From Candidatus Binataceae bacterium (GTDB lineage: Bacteria > Desulfobacterota > Binatia > Binatales > Binataceae), in assembly GCA_035500095.1 (NCBI GenBank), contig DATJXN010000078.1, positions 1 to 33,141 on the forward strand: 33,141 nt of DNA, given 5' to 3'. This document shows positions 10,314 through 18,408 of this stretch, piece after piece (within the stretch, counting starts at the first letter, position 1; each line of letters opens with the position of its first letter). The position numbers and the translations under genes were made by a program. Below the pieces are notes generated by a model that saw only the letters and a program-made list of their open reading frames with translations, was not told the origin of the DNA and did not search any database.

Positions 10314-10403
10314 CAGGCGCTCTTCTTTCCTTGCTCGGCGGTCCTCATCCGTCAGCCGTCGCCCCGTGGCGCACTCGTGACATAGACCGCCCGCGAGCCG
10401 TGT

Positions 10404-10442
10404 TTATTCCCACCGGCGCCGCCCGAGCAGCTTCGGGAATAA
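10404..10442. repeat. Inverted repeat TTATTCCC/GGGAATAA in the divergent intergenic region
   Basis: A perfect 8-base inverted repeat (10404-10411 and 10435-10442) has a GC-rich 23-base spacer. It lies between the candidate divergent promoter and the sigma gene, inside the predicted long leader of that operon. It could be an operator or an RNA hairpin; there is no T-tract to suggest a terminator. Confidence 0.5.
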
Positions 10443-10470
10443 GCGGCATGCCGATGAAGTCTTAACGTCA

Positions 10471-10500
10471 GGAACCGGCGGCGCAAGGAGCTAGTTCCGG
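10471..10500. promoter_or_regulatory. Candidate symmetric ECF-type divergent promoter
   Basis: On the plus strand GGAACC (10471-10476) is followed after 17 bases by GTTCC. On the minus strand GGAACT (10498-10493) is followed after 17 bases by GTTCC. ECF promoters usually carry a GGAAC-type -35 and a short -10 about 16-17 bases on. The element therefore reads as a promoter both ways, toward the metallophosphoesterase gene (leader about 45 bases) and toward the sigma operon (leader about 150 bases). The -10 sequence is not diagnostic, so this remains a prediction. Confidence 0.4.
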
Positions 10501-10549
10501 ATGCAGCCCAGCGGCGGAGATGCAGTCCTTGCGAGGAGCTAGAACAAGC

Positions 10550-11575
10550 ATGAAAGAGCAAGTGGACCGCAGGTCGTTTCTCAGGATGGCGGGGACTTCG
10601 ATCGGGATCGGCGTGCTTTACAAGTTTGCGCCGTTTCTGGAGCGCCGCTCTGAAGCGGACGAAATCAATTCTTATTTCAAACGAGTCAACAGCGAGGCGC
10701 CGGCGAGCTTCACCTTCGCGCAGTTCAGCGATACGCACGTTGGGTTCCAGGGACCGCCTGACCCGCTCGGCACCAGGGCCTTCGAGAGCGCAGTTGCCCT
10801 GCTCAACAAGTCCCCGCAACAACCGGACTTCGTGCTGTTCACCGGCGACCTGACTCACGACGCCGACGACCGTGACGTGCACGCCCGGCGCATGCGGCAG
10901 TTCAAAAAAATTGCGGGCGGCCTCAAGACACGCGCCATCCGCACGGTCCCCGGCGAAAACGACGCGGCGCTCGACGGCGGCATGCTCTACCGCGAGCACT
11001 TCGGCGAAACCCACTACTCGTTCGATCACAAGGGCGTCCATTTCATCGCGCTCGACAACGTGTCGCAGGGAAGTCCCAAGGTTGGCGCGGAGCAAATGGC
11101 TTGGCTCAAGGCTGACCTCGCGCGGTTTCCCAGGACCGTCCCCATCATCGTCTTCACGCACCGGCCGCTCTTCGATCTGAAGCCGGAATGGGAATGGTTC
11201 ACGCGCGATGGTGACGCCGTGATGAATGCGCTCGCGAAGTACGAAAACGTGACCGTGCTGTACGGCCATATCCATCGCCACGACGTCCATCAGCGCGGGA
11301 ACGTCAGGCACTACGCGGCGCGTTCGCTCATCTTCGCCTTCAACGACCCGGCGACAGCCGAGAGCAAGACGCCGCTCGCATTCAACAAGGAGGATCCGTT
11401 CACGGAGCTGGGAATCCGGCTCGTCGATGAAACGGGCGCCAACGACGACGCCGTGAAGCTTGAGGTTAAAGACGTCGTGCTCGCCAAAGCCGAGTTCTCG
11501 GGGCTGTCGGGCATGCAGCAGATGATCAAGGGCAACGACTCGATCGATGGGAGTTCATCAGATGACGCTGACTAG
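10550..11575 (+). CDS. Tat-exported calcineurin-like metallophosphoesterase
   Basis: The 341-residue protein opens with a twin-arginine-type leader (VDRRSFLRMAGTSIGIGVLY). Metallophosphoesterase motifs occur in order: DTH at residues 61-63, GDLTHD from 99, GEND at 135-138, THRP with His204, and GHIH at 239-242. These form the usual two-metal phosphoesterase site, except that the third motif is normally GNH(D/E) and here reads GEND, so both its metal-ligand Asn and catalytic His positions differ. The end is a Ser/Asp-rich tail. The ATG at 10550 lies 11 bases after a GAGGAG site; an in-frame ATG at 10520 would add ten residues before the Tat motif. It overlaps the cupredoxin gene by 14 bases, so both are translated from one message. 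The substrate is unknown; the Tat signal places it in the periplasm. Confidence 0.88.
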   Translation: MKEQVDRRSFLRMAGTSIGIGVLYKFAPFLERRSEADEINSYFKRVNSEAPASFTFAQFSDTHVGFQGPPDPLGTRAFESAVALLNKSPQQPDFVLFTGDLTHDADDRDVHARRMRQFKKIAGGLKTRAIRTVPGENDAALDGGMLYREHFGETHYSFDHKGVHFIALDNVSQGSPKVGAEQMAWLKADLARFPRTVPIIVFTHRPLFDLKPEWEWFTRDGDAVMNALAKYENVTVLYGHIHRHDVHQRGNVRHYAARSLIFAFNDPATAESKTPLAFNKEDPFTELGIRLVDETGANDDAVKLEVKDVVLAKAEFSGLSGMQQMIKGNDSIDGSSSDDAD

Positions 11576-12071
11576 AAAACTTGCTGTGCTGGGCATCCTG
11601 AGCCTCACAACCGGACTGCCTACTCGGGGGACGGCGGCCCCCGCGAACGCTGCCGAGACGCCGCAGATGGTCAAGATCACGGCGAGCAAATACCATTTCA
11701 CGCCCGATCGAATCGTACTTTTCGAGGGCCAGCCGGCCACCCTGCAGTTGACGAGCGCCGACCGCGTCCACGGCTTCATGGTCCGCGAGTTCGGCATCGA
11801 CACCGACATCGAGCCGGGCAAGACGACCAACATCACGATAACGCCGGGGAAGACAGGCTCCTACGCCACGATCTGCGATCACTACTGCGGATTGGGCCAC
11901 GGCGGGATGAAGATGACGATCGTGGTCGAGGAAGCGGCGGCAAAATCGTCGCAGCGGACTACGCTCGCGAGCGCATCCTCGGCAACCTCGAAATACGAAA
12001 CGGGGGGCGCCGGGTCCGTCAATCCGCAGACAAAAAATCGGGATGGCGCGTGCAACCCGTGTAACCAATGA
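11562..12071 (+). CDS. Secreted cupredoxin with a CuA-type site
   Basis: The 169-residue product has an N-terminal signal peptide (basic TRK, hydrophobic LAVLGILSLTTGL) and a cupredoxin domain of about 90 residues. The metal site is the CuA pattern of cytochrome oxidase subunit II and nitrous oxide reductase: His70, then Cys105-x3-Cys109-x3-His113-x2-Met116 in CDHYCGLGHGGM. The transmembrane hairpin of COX2 is absent, so this is a soluble or loosely anchored electron carrier or copper-binding protein. A Ser/Thr/Asn-rich tail ends in CNPC close to the C-terminus, a possible extra metal or redox pair. The ATG at 11562 has GGGAG 8 bases upstream and overlaps the metallophosphoesterase stop; an ATG at 11547 is less likely. 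Confidence 0.88.
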   Translation: MTLTRKLAVLGILSLTTGLPTRGTAAPANAAETPQMVKITASKYHFTPDRIVLFEGQPATLQLTSADRVHGFMVREFGIDTDIEPGKTTNITITPGKTGSYATICDHYCGLGHGGMKMTIVVEEAAAKSSQRTTLASASSATSKYETGGAGSVNPQTKNRDGACNPCNQ

Positions 12072-12125
12072 CTTGCACCTTCGTAACTACTGATCGAGCC
12101 TGCGACTGGAAAGTCTCCTGCCAAG

Positions 12126-12166
12126 GGCGGGGCCGGGGTAGTCCCCCCACCCGGCTCCGCCTCTTT
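12126..12166 (+). terminator. Probable terminator of the metallophosphoesterase-cupredoxin operon
   Basis: A 12-base-pair stem with one G-U pair, GGCGGGGCCGGG (12126-12137) with CCCGGCTCCGCC (12150-12161), closes a 12-base loop and is followed by a pyrimidine tract (TCTTTCTC). It lies 55 bases after the cupredoxin stop. The tract is not pure T, so efficiency is uncertain. Confidence 0.6.
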
Positions 12167-12281
12167 CTCTCGCCTCTTCCTCTCGCATCTTGGCCGTATT
12201 TGCCCGCCCGTGTGCCCCTGTTGAGGAAAGTCACCATCCGCGCCTGCTGACACACCAGGAAGACAAGACGCAGCAATGCAT

Positions 12282-12314
12282 GTACGAACCGATTCGTACG
12301 GCGGGCTTCCGCCG
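12282..12314 (-). terminator. Two adjacent hairpins downstream of the HEAT-repeat gene
   Basis: GTACGAA-ccga-TTCGTAC (12282-12299) and CGGCGG-gctt-CCGCCG (12299-12314) are perfect stems sharing one base. They lie about 40 bases beyond the stop of the minus-strand HEAT-repeat gene and may end its transcript. No T-tract follows on the minus strand, so this may instead be a processing or stability element. Confidence 0.4.
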
Positions 12315-12352
12315 GAACGGATGGAATTCGCAGCACAGACGGAGTTGACGGC

Positions 12353-13138
12353 TCAGTCGCCGCCGCCGCCCATTTTCTGCATCTCGCGGTCGGCCTCGCG
12401 CAGCTTGTTGAGCCGCTGGTCGGTCGGAATCAGGCGGGAATCGCTCTGAGCGGTTTGCTGCTCGCTGTGCACGGTGGGCAGCTCGCCGTCGATTTTCTCC
12501 AGCGCTTCCTGCGCCAGCTTGCGCACCATCGGGTTTTTGTCGTTGGCGACAGTCTGGACCAGGACATCGGAGGCATGCGGGTCGCCGATCTCGCCCAGCG
12601 CGAACACTGCGGTGCCGCGCGCCGCGTCGTCGGAGGCCTCTTTCAGGTAGCCGACGATCGGCAAGGTGCCGCGCGAATCGCCGATCCTGCCGAGCGCGGC
12701 GACGATATGGAGCTTCACCACGGGCTGGGTTTCACGCAGGAACAACTGCTGCGTCATCAGGGGCACTGCGAGCATAGCCTCCTGAGCGCCGAGGATATCG
12801 ATCGCGCGAATCTTGACCCGGATATCCTGATCGTCGAGCCCCTGAATCAGAATTTGCTGCGCCTTCGGATCGTTGATGTTGCGCAGCTTGTCGAGCGCCT
12901 CGGCGCGCACGCGCGGATCGGCGTCGGACATCCCTTTCTTCGCGTCGGTCTCGGCCTGGTCGGGAGATTTGGTATCCTGTCCCTTCTGGCCGGCGCCCTG
13001 CATCATTTTGCCCATGAGGTTGCCGCCGCCGCCCGGCTGAGCGTAGCTTCCGAACTGCGCGCGCGCCGGGGCCGGAGGCATCGCCAGGGCCAACAGCAGG
13101 CCTGAGGAAAAAATCAGCCCAACTTTCGACAATTCCAT
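12353..13138 (-). CDS. Secreted HEAT-repeat protein
   Basis: The 261-residue protein has a signal peptide (MELSKVGLIFSSGLLLALAMPP, probable cleavage after ARA), then a Gly/Gln/Met-rich linker (to about residue 65). HEAT-like repeats follow: DPRVRAEALDKLRNINDPKAQQ, DQDIRVKIRAIDILGAQEA, QPVVKLHIVAALGRIGD, DAARGTAVFALGEIGDPHA and NPMVRKLAQEALEKIDGE. Such alpha-solenoids usually mediate protein-protein contacts; no catalytic residues are evident. The last 35 residues are charged and end in MGGGGD. It starts 28 bases from the divergent DUF3108 gene, and GAGG is very close to its ATG. Function unknown; the fold assignment is solid. Confidence 0.85.
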   Translation of the reverse strand: MELSKVGLIFSSGLLLALAMPPAPARAQFGSYAQPGGGGNLMGKMMQGAGQKGQDTKSPDQAETDAKKGMSDADPRVRAEALDKLRNINDPKAQQILIQGLDDQDIRVKIRAIDILGAQEAMLAVPLMTQQLFLRETQPVVKLHIVAALGRIGDSRGTLPIVGYLKEASDDAARGTAVFALGEIGDPHASDVLVQTVANDKNPMVRKLAQEALEKIDGELPTVHSEQQTAQSDSRLIPTDQRLNKLREADREMQKMGGGGD

Positions 13139-13166
13139 GTCCTCGCGGGTTTAGGCAAAATCATCG

Positions 13167-14114
13167 GTGAAAATGACGTTCTTTGCAAGCATCGGTTTCA
13201 GCCGGCCCAAGGTAATCGCCACGATCGGCGGATTAATCGCCATCGTCACGACCATTGGCGGAGGCGAGTTCTGCTCCGCCGGCCCGCTTCGCGCGATGCG
13301 CGCGGCCCAAGCCTATGCCGACGTTGCCGATCCGGCGACGGGGCCGCGGCCGCTTCCTCACGGAGTGCGCGTACCGAGCTATTCACCCGGCCAGATCCCG
13401 TTTCATCCGGGCCAGGAACTGGTTTACCAGGGCTCGTGGATCGGTATTCCGGCGGCCGGCGGCAAGGTTCTGTTGCGTGGCGATCCGGGCGATCCCGGGC
13501 TGCTCAGCGCGGAAATCTGGATTAACACCAATCGCCTGACCGACAAGTTCTACAAGATGCGCGATTACCTGCGCGAGGATTTCACCGCCGGCTCGCTCAA
13601 GCCTGCCGATATGAGTATCCGTCAGAACGAGGGCCGCCGCCACGACACTTTCAACGTCACCTTCGACCATCGCCAGCACGTGGTCACGCTCGTCAAGCAC
13701 GGCCCGCGTGGCACCCAGATCCGCAAGTTTCTCTCCTACAATCCTTCGGGGCCCGTGTCGGGGGCGATGATGGCGCTGTCGCAGCCGCTTGAGGCGGGCG
13801 ACTCGATGAGCTTCGACGCCTTCAGTGGCACGACGCGCTACATTTTCGAGCTCAAGGTGGTGCGGCGCGAGCGAATCGGCACGCCGCTCGGCGAGTTCGA
13901 CGCCTTCAGGATCGTGCCCTCGGTCACGTATCTCAGCGACGGCAAGATCAACGACGAGGTGCACGATACGACGCTTTGGGTGTCGGCCGACGCGCGCCGT
14001 TTGCCTCTGCGGGTCGAGTCGGCGGTCTTTATCGGCAGCGTCCGAATCGACCTGGTCAAGGTGATCGACCCCGCGAGCCCCGACCCAAGCGCCTCGCAAG
14101 AGGCCTCGCGATGA
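13167..14114 (+). CDS. DUF3108 domain-containing envelope protein
   Basis: The 315-residue product has an N-terminal hydrophobic segment (VIATIGGLIAIVTTIGGG) that serves as signal or anchor, then a DUF3108 beta-rich domain from about residue 85. Visible family features are the opening PGQELVYQGSWIGIPAAGG, MRDYLREDFTAGSL, the central TFDHRQHVVTLVKHG, and the closing GTPLGEFDAFRIVPSVTY and TLWVSADARRLPLRVESAVFIGSVRIDLV. DUF3108 proteins are periplasmic or outer-membrane-associated and otherwise uncharacterised; the fold resembles lipoprotein carriers. The GTG at 13167 and the ATG at 13173 are both possible. It is divergent from the HEAT-repeat gene. Confidence 0.87.
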   Translation: MKMTFFASIGFSRPKVIATIGGLIAIVTTIGGGEFCSAGPLRAMRAAQAYADVADPATGPRPLPHGVRVPSYSPGQIPFHPGQELVYQGSWIGIPAAGGKVLLRGDPGDPGLLSAEIWINTNRLTDKFYKMRDYLREDFTAGSLKPADMSIRQNEGRRHDTFNVTFDHRQHVVTLVKHGPRGTQIRKFLSYNPSGPVSGAMMALSQPLEAGDSMSFDAFSGTTRYIFELKVVRRERIGTPLGEFDAFRIVPSVTYLSDGKINDEVHDTTLWVSADARRLPLRVESAVFIGSVRIDLVKVIDPASPDPSASQEASR

Positions 14115-14212
14115 TTGCGGTAGCGGCACCGGTTTGGGGAGGCGGCTTGGGCTCTGCTATTGCATCCGTTGCGCGCGCCTGGCGCGATTTCAAAAAAGTG
14201 AGGCCGTGAAAA

Positions 14213-14812
14213 ATGGCCCGGAAACTTGAATTTTTCTACGATTGCTCCAGCCCCTGGACCTACCTGGCCTTCAGCCAGATCGAAAAAGTCGCGCGCCGCC
14301 ATGGCGCCGAACTTGTATGGCGCCCGATCCTGGTCGGAGGCGTCTTCAACGCCGTCAATCCGTCGGTGTACGAGGGCCGCGAGCATCCGGTCAAACCCAA
14401 GGTCCGCTACTACGACAAGGACATGCAGGACTGGGCGAGGCTCTACGGCCTCAGGATCGGCCATCCCACGGTCTTCCCGGTAAACTCGGTCAAGGCGATG
14501 CGCGGGGCGTTCGTCGCGATCGAGCACGATAAGGTCGCGCCATACTCGCGCGCGGTGTTCGAGGCTTACTGGGGAGAGGACCGCGATATCAGCCGCGACG
14601 AGGTCTTGCGCGAAGTTGTCCGCGCGGTTGGTCTCGACCAGGACGAGTTCTTCAAAAAGATCGCCGCCCCGGAATACAAGGACAAACTGCGCGTCAACAC
14701 CGAAGAGCTGATCGCGCGCGGCGGTTTCGGCTCGCCGACGATGTTCGTCGACGGCGAGATGTTCTTCGGCAACGACCGCTTGGTGCTGGTCGAGGATCGG
14801 CTGTCGCATTAG
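14213..14812 (+). CDS. 2-hydroxychromene-2-carboxylate isomerase family protein (DsbA-fold, kappa-GST-like)
   Basis: The 199-residue protein matches the HCCA isomerase family: FYDCSSPWTYLA near residues 8-19, holding the active-site Ser, RPILVGGVFNAVN, and the cis-proline loop GGFGSPTMFVDGEMFFGNDRL near the C-terminus. Characterised members use glutathione to isomerise 2-hydroxychromene-2-carboxylate in naphthalene breakdown, but many members act on other substrates or have unknown roles. No other aromatic-degradation gene is next to it, so the substrate cannot be assigned. GTGAGG precedes the ATG by about 11 bases. It stands between the DUF3108 gene and thpR. Confidence 0.88.
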   Translation: MARKLEFFYDCSSPWTYLAFSQIEKVARRHGAELVWRPILVGGVFNAVNPSVYEGREHPVKPKVRYYDKDMQDWARLYGLRIGHPTVFPVNSVKAMRGAFVAIEHDKVAPYSRAVFEAYWGEDRDISRDEVLREVVRAVGLDQDEFFKKIAAPEYKDKLRVNTEELIARGGFGSPTMFVDGEMFFGNDRLVLVEDRLSH

Positions 14813-14842
14813 ACGCTGCGAGACGTATCGGTCTTTGCACCG

Positions 14843-15505
14843 ATGCCTACCTCAAACATCGCCGGCTTCGATTCGTTGCCCGAGCGCGTGCGCGCCTTTA
14901 TCGCGCTTAGGCTCGACGGCGCGGTTGACGACGCGATCGCTGAACTGATCGGCCGCCTGCGCGCTCCCCGGCACGACGAATCCGCAAGCGCCGAGCCTCG
15001 GGATCGCGCGCGCGACGACGGTATCCGATGGGTCCGGCGGGAGAATTTCCATCTGACGCTCTTTTTTCTCGGCCCCGCCGTCGCGCCCGAACGTCTTGCC
15101 GCGGTCGCGGACGCGCTCGGCGCGATCGCCGAGACTACCGCGCCGTTCGAGATCGCGGCGCAGGGCGTGGGCGTCTTTCCGAACCCGTCGCGCCCACAGG
15201 TCATCTGGGTCGGTCTCGACGGAGACGGGCTGGTTGCGCTGGCGGCGCGGGTGGCGGCGGCGGTTAAGCGATGCGGCTTTAGCCCCGAGCGGCGCGCCTT
15301 CGCGCCCCATCTGACGATCGGCCGCATACGCTCGCCGCGGTCGGCAAGGCTGCTCCGGCGCTCGCTCGGCGAGGCCGCGAATCTGAGCTTCGGAGTGTCG
15401 CGGGTCGAACGGATGATACTCTACCGGAGCGAAACGGGGCCCGAGGGGTCAACCTACTACGAACTCGACGCCTTCGCGCTTGGCCAGCGCGAAGACGGAC
15501 GATGA
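14843..15505 (+). CDS. thpR: RNA 2',3'-cyclic phosphodiesterase (2'-5' RNA ligase family)
   Basis: The 220-residue product has the two HxTx motifs of the 2H phosphoesterase superfamily, HLTL near residue 70 and HLTI near residue 156, plus the RVRAFIAL opening strand. It hydrolyses 2',3'-cyclic phosphate RNA ends; reversible 2'-5' ligation is known in vitro for homologues. An Arg/Asp-rich insertion (about residues 42-58) lengthens the loop before the first motif. The gene lies about 180 bases upstream of recA in the same direction, an arrangement common in several proteobacterial lineages. No strong ribosome site precedes the ATG, so the start is moderately sure. Confidence 0.88.
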   Translation: MPTSNIAGFDSLPERVRAFIALRLDGAVDDAIAELIGRLRAPRHDESASAEPRDRARDDGIRWVRRENFHLTLFFLGPAVAPERLAAVADALGAIAETTAPFEIAAQGVGVFPNPSRPQVIWVGLDGDGLVALAARVAAAVKRCGFSPERRAFAPHLTIGRIRSPRSARLLRRSLGEAANLSFGVSRVERMILYRSETGPEGSTYYELDAFALGQREDGR

Positions 15506-15648
15506 TCGCGGAGAAACCCGCGGTCTGGGGGTGAACAGTCAGGATTAACGCGGTGGTGTGGATGGCCGTGCGGCGCGCATAGCGCTATCCGCGGCTTTTT
15601 GTGACAAGATTTGCTTTCGCATAGGAGTTATAGACCCCGCCGGACGGC

Positions 15649-15672
15649 AAGATCATCGGGAAAGATCATCGG
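15649..15672 (+). repeat. Direct repeat in the recA leader
   Basis: AAGATCATCGG occurs twice with a 13-base period (15649-15659 and 15662-15672), ending 11 bases before the recA ATG and thus at the ribosome-binding region. No LexA box of the E. coli type (CTGT-N8-ACAG) or the Gram-positive GAAC-N4-GTTC type is seen between thpR and recA. Confidence 0.5.
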
Positions 15673-15683
15673 ACGGGAAAACC

Positions 15684-16781
<1,098 letters not shown>

Positions 16782-16883
16782 ATCTCCGGACCCTCGGGCC
16801 CGGAGCCTGCCGCGGGAAGGCCGGAGCGACCCGGGAGGCCGTCCCGTTGCTTTCGTACCCTCTGGCAGGTACACTATCTGCGA

Positions 16884-16991
16884 ATGCCCGCAGAGGCCGA
16901 CCAGGGCGCCGCCTCCGATAGCGCCCACTTTTTGAATCCCCGATTTCTAGAAGGGCCGTATTGCCGTCTCCAGGCGACGGTCGAAGTGTAA
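16884..16991 (+). CDS. Possible 35-residue leader peptide before the DEAD-box helicase
   Basis: An ATG-initiated frame (MPAEADQGAASDSAHF...) of 35 codons ends with TAA at 16989-16991, two bases before the TTG at 16994 that best fits the helicase start. This spacing suits translational coupling. There is no strong ribosome site before it, and its composition resembles the surrounding DNA, so it may be chance. Confidence 0.25.
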   Translation: MPAEADQGAASDSAHFLNPRFLEGPYCRLQATVEV

Positions 16992-18199
16992 GCTTGTCTT
17001 TTACCGAATTTTCTCTCCCCCCCGAGCTTAAACGCTCCATTCGTGATTGCGGCTATCACAATCCGACGCCGGTCCAGGCTGAAGCCATCCCCGTGGCGCT
17101 CGAGGGCCGCGACCTGGTGGTCAGCGCAGAGACCGGCAGCGGCAAGACCGCCGCATTCCTGATTCCGCTTATCGACCGGCTGCATCGTAAGCACGCCAGA
17201 GGTCCGAGCGCGCTGGTGATCGCCCCGACGCGCGAGCTTGCGGCCCAGTGCGGCCAGGAATTCGTCCGGCTTGCGCGCCTTTGCGGACTGCGCGCGGCGG
17301 TTATCGTCGGCGGCGAGTCGATGCGCCGGCAGATCGAAGACCTCGAGGCGGGCGCCCAGGTGGTGATCGCCTGCCCCGGCCGGCTGATCGACCTGATGGA
17401 GCAGAAAAAGGTGAGCCTCGCGCACATGCAGGTCGTGGTGATCGACGAGGCCGACCGCCTGCTCGACATGGGCTTTCTGCCCCAGCTGCGCCGCGTTATG
17501 CGCGCGGTGCCCAAGGAGCGGCAGACGCTGATGTTCTCGGCCACGATGGGCTCCGGGCCGGAGGCCATCGCGCGCGACTTCCTGCATCATCCCGAGCGCA
17601 TCACCATCGGCCGCAAGGCCGCGCCGCCGCAGCAGATAAGCCAGACCATCTATCCGGTGCAATGGGCCGACAAGGAGGCGATGCTGCTCGAGATCGTCGG
17701 TAAGCCCGAGGTCCAGAGCGCGATCGTGTTTACCCGCACCCGCGTGCGCGCCGAGCATATCGGCAAGATGCTCAAGCGCCACGGCGTGCGCACGGCCGTG
17801 ATTCACGGCGACCGCTCGCAGGCCGAGCGCAACACGGCGCTCAAGACGTTCAAGTCGGGAAGCTGCCGCGTGATGGTCGCGACCGACGTCGCCGCGCGCG
17901 GACTGGATATCCCCGGCGTCTCGCACGTGATCAACTTCGATCTGCCCGAGGACGCCGAAAGCTACATCCATCGTATCGGGCGCACGGCGCGGATGGGGCG
18001 CGAGGGCGAGGCGATAAGCCTGGTGACGCCGCAGGAGCGCGTGTCGCTGGGTCAGATCGAGCGGGCGCTCGGCGAAGAGCTCAAGCGCGAGCAGGTCGAG
18101 GGCTTCGAGGCGCCCGAAGTGAAGGCGCCCAAGCCGGTGACGCTGTTCCGCTCGGGCGGGGGGCGCTCGCGCGGCCGCGCCCGCTCGCGTTGGGCGTAG
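16961..18199 (+). CDS. DEAD-box ATP-dependent RNA helicase (RhlE-like)
   Basis: All DEAD-box motifs are present in order: Q motif (PTPVQAEAIP), motif I AETGSGKT, Ia PTRELA, Ib-region CPGRLID, motif II DEAD, motif III SAT, IV IVFTRTR, V ATDVAARGLDIPG and VI HRIGRTARMGR. The enzyme unwinds or remodels RNA, typically in ribosome assembly or mRNA decay at low temperature. The short C-terminal extension is Gly/Arg/Ser-rich (GGGRSRGRARSRWA), a likely RNA-binding tail of the RhlE type. The frame opens with a TTG at 16961. A second TTG at 16994 (then SFTEFSLPPEL) matches the usual start of the family and is probably the true one. It sits two bases after a small upstream frame. Confidence 0.92.
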   Translation: MPSPGDGRSVSLSFTEFSLPPELKRSIRDCGYHNPTPVQAEAIPVALEGRDLVVSAETGSGKTAAFLIPLIDRLHRKHARGPSALVIAPTRELAAQCGQEFVRLARLCGLRAAVIVGGESMRRQIEDLEAGAQVVIACPGRLIDLMEQKKVSLAHMQVVVIDEADRLLDMGFLPQLRRVMRAVPKERQTLMFSATMGSGPEAIARDFLHHPERITIGRKAAPPQQISQTIYPVQWADKEAMLLEIVGKPEVQSAIVFTRTRVRAEHIGKMLKRHGVRTAVIHGDRSQAERNTALKTFKSGSCRVMVATDVAARGLDIPGVSHVINFDLPEDAESYIHRIGRTARMGREGEAISLVTPQERVSLGQIERALGEELKREQVEGFEAPEVKAPKPVTLFRSGGGRSRGRARSRWA

Positions 18200-18262
18200 C
18201 GCAGGATGTCGCGGGCGGGCGGGATACTAAATCCGCGCGCAACTGCCATTCCCCGATGACGC

Positions 18263-18408
18263 TTGCCTGATCCAAAGATTCCCATACGGACACGGGGCTT
18301 CGCACCTGGAAGTATCATTTCCTATCTGGAGATGTGTCAGGAAGAGCGCGTCAGTCTTCAACGCGGCATGAACTTCCGGTTGCGTGGTGACAAAGCGTTA
18401 TCTTGATG
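18263..18408 (+). pseudogene. 5' fragment of the SRA-like/HNH gene, in a different frame
   Basis: In the frame one base ahead of the HNH gene, the sequence from the TTG at 18263 reads toward ISYLEMCQEERVSLQRG, then MNFRLRGDK, and ends at TGATGA (18404-18409). A -1 shift (or one missing A) at the AAA of 18392-18394 joins it to SVILMSRRTGAPYSD in the HNH frame, giving a continuous, coherent N-terminus. No clear ribosome site precedes it, and a stop at 18257-18259 limits it upstream. I judge this to be a displaced N-terminal part of the same protein. Confidence 0.55.
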
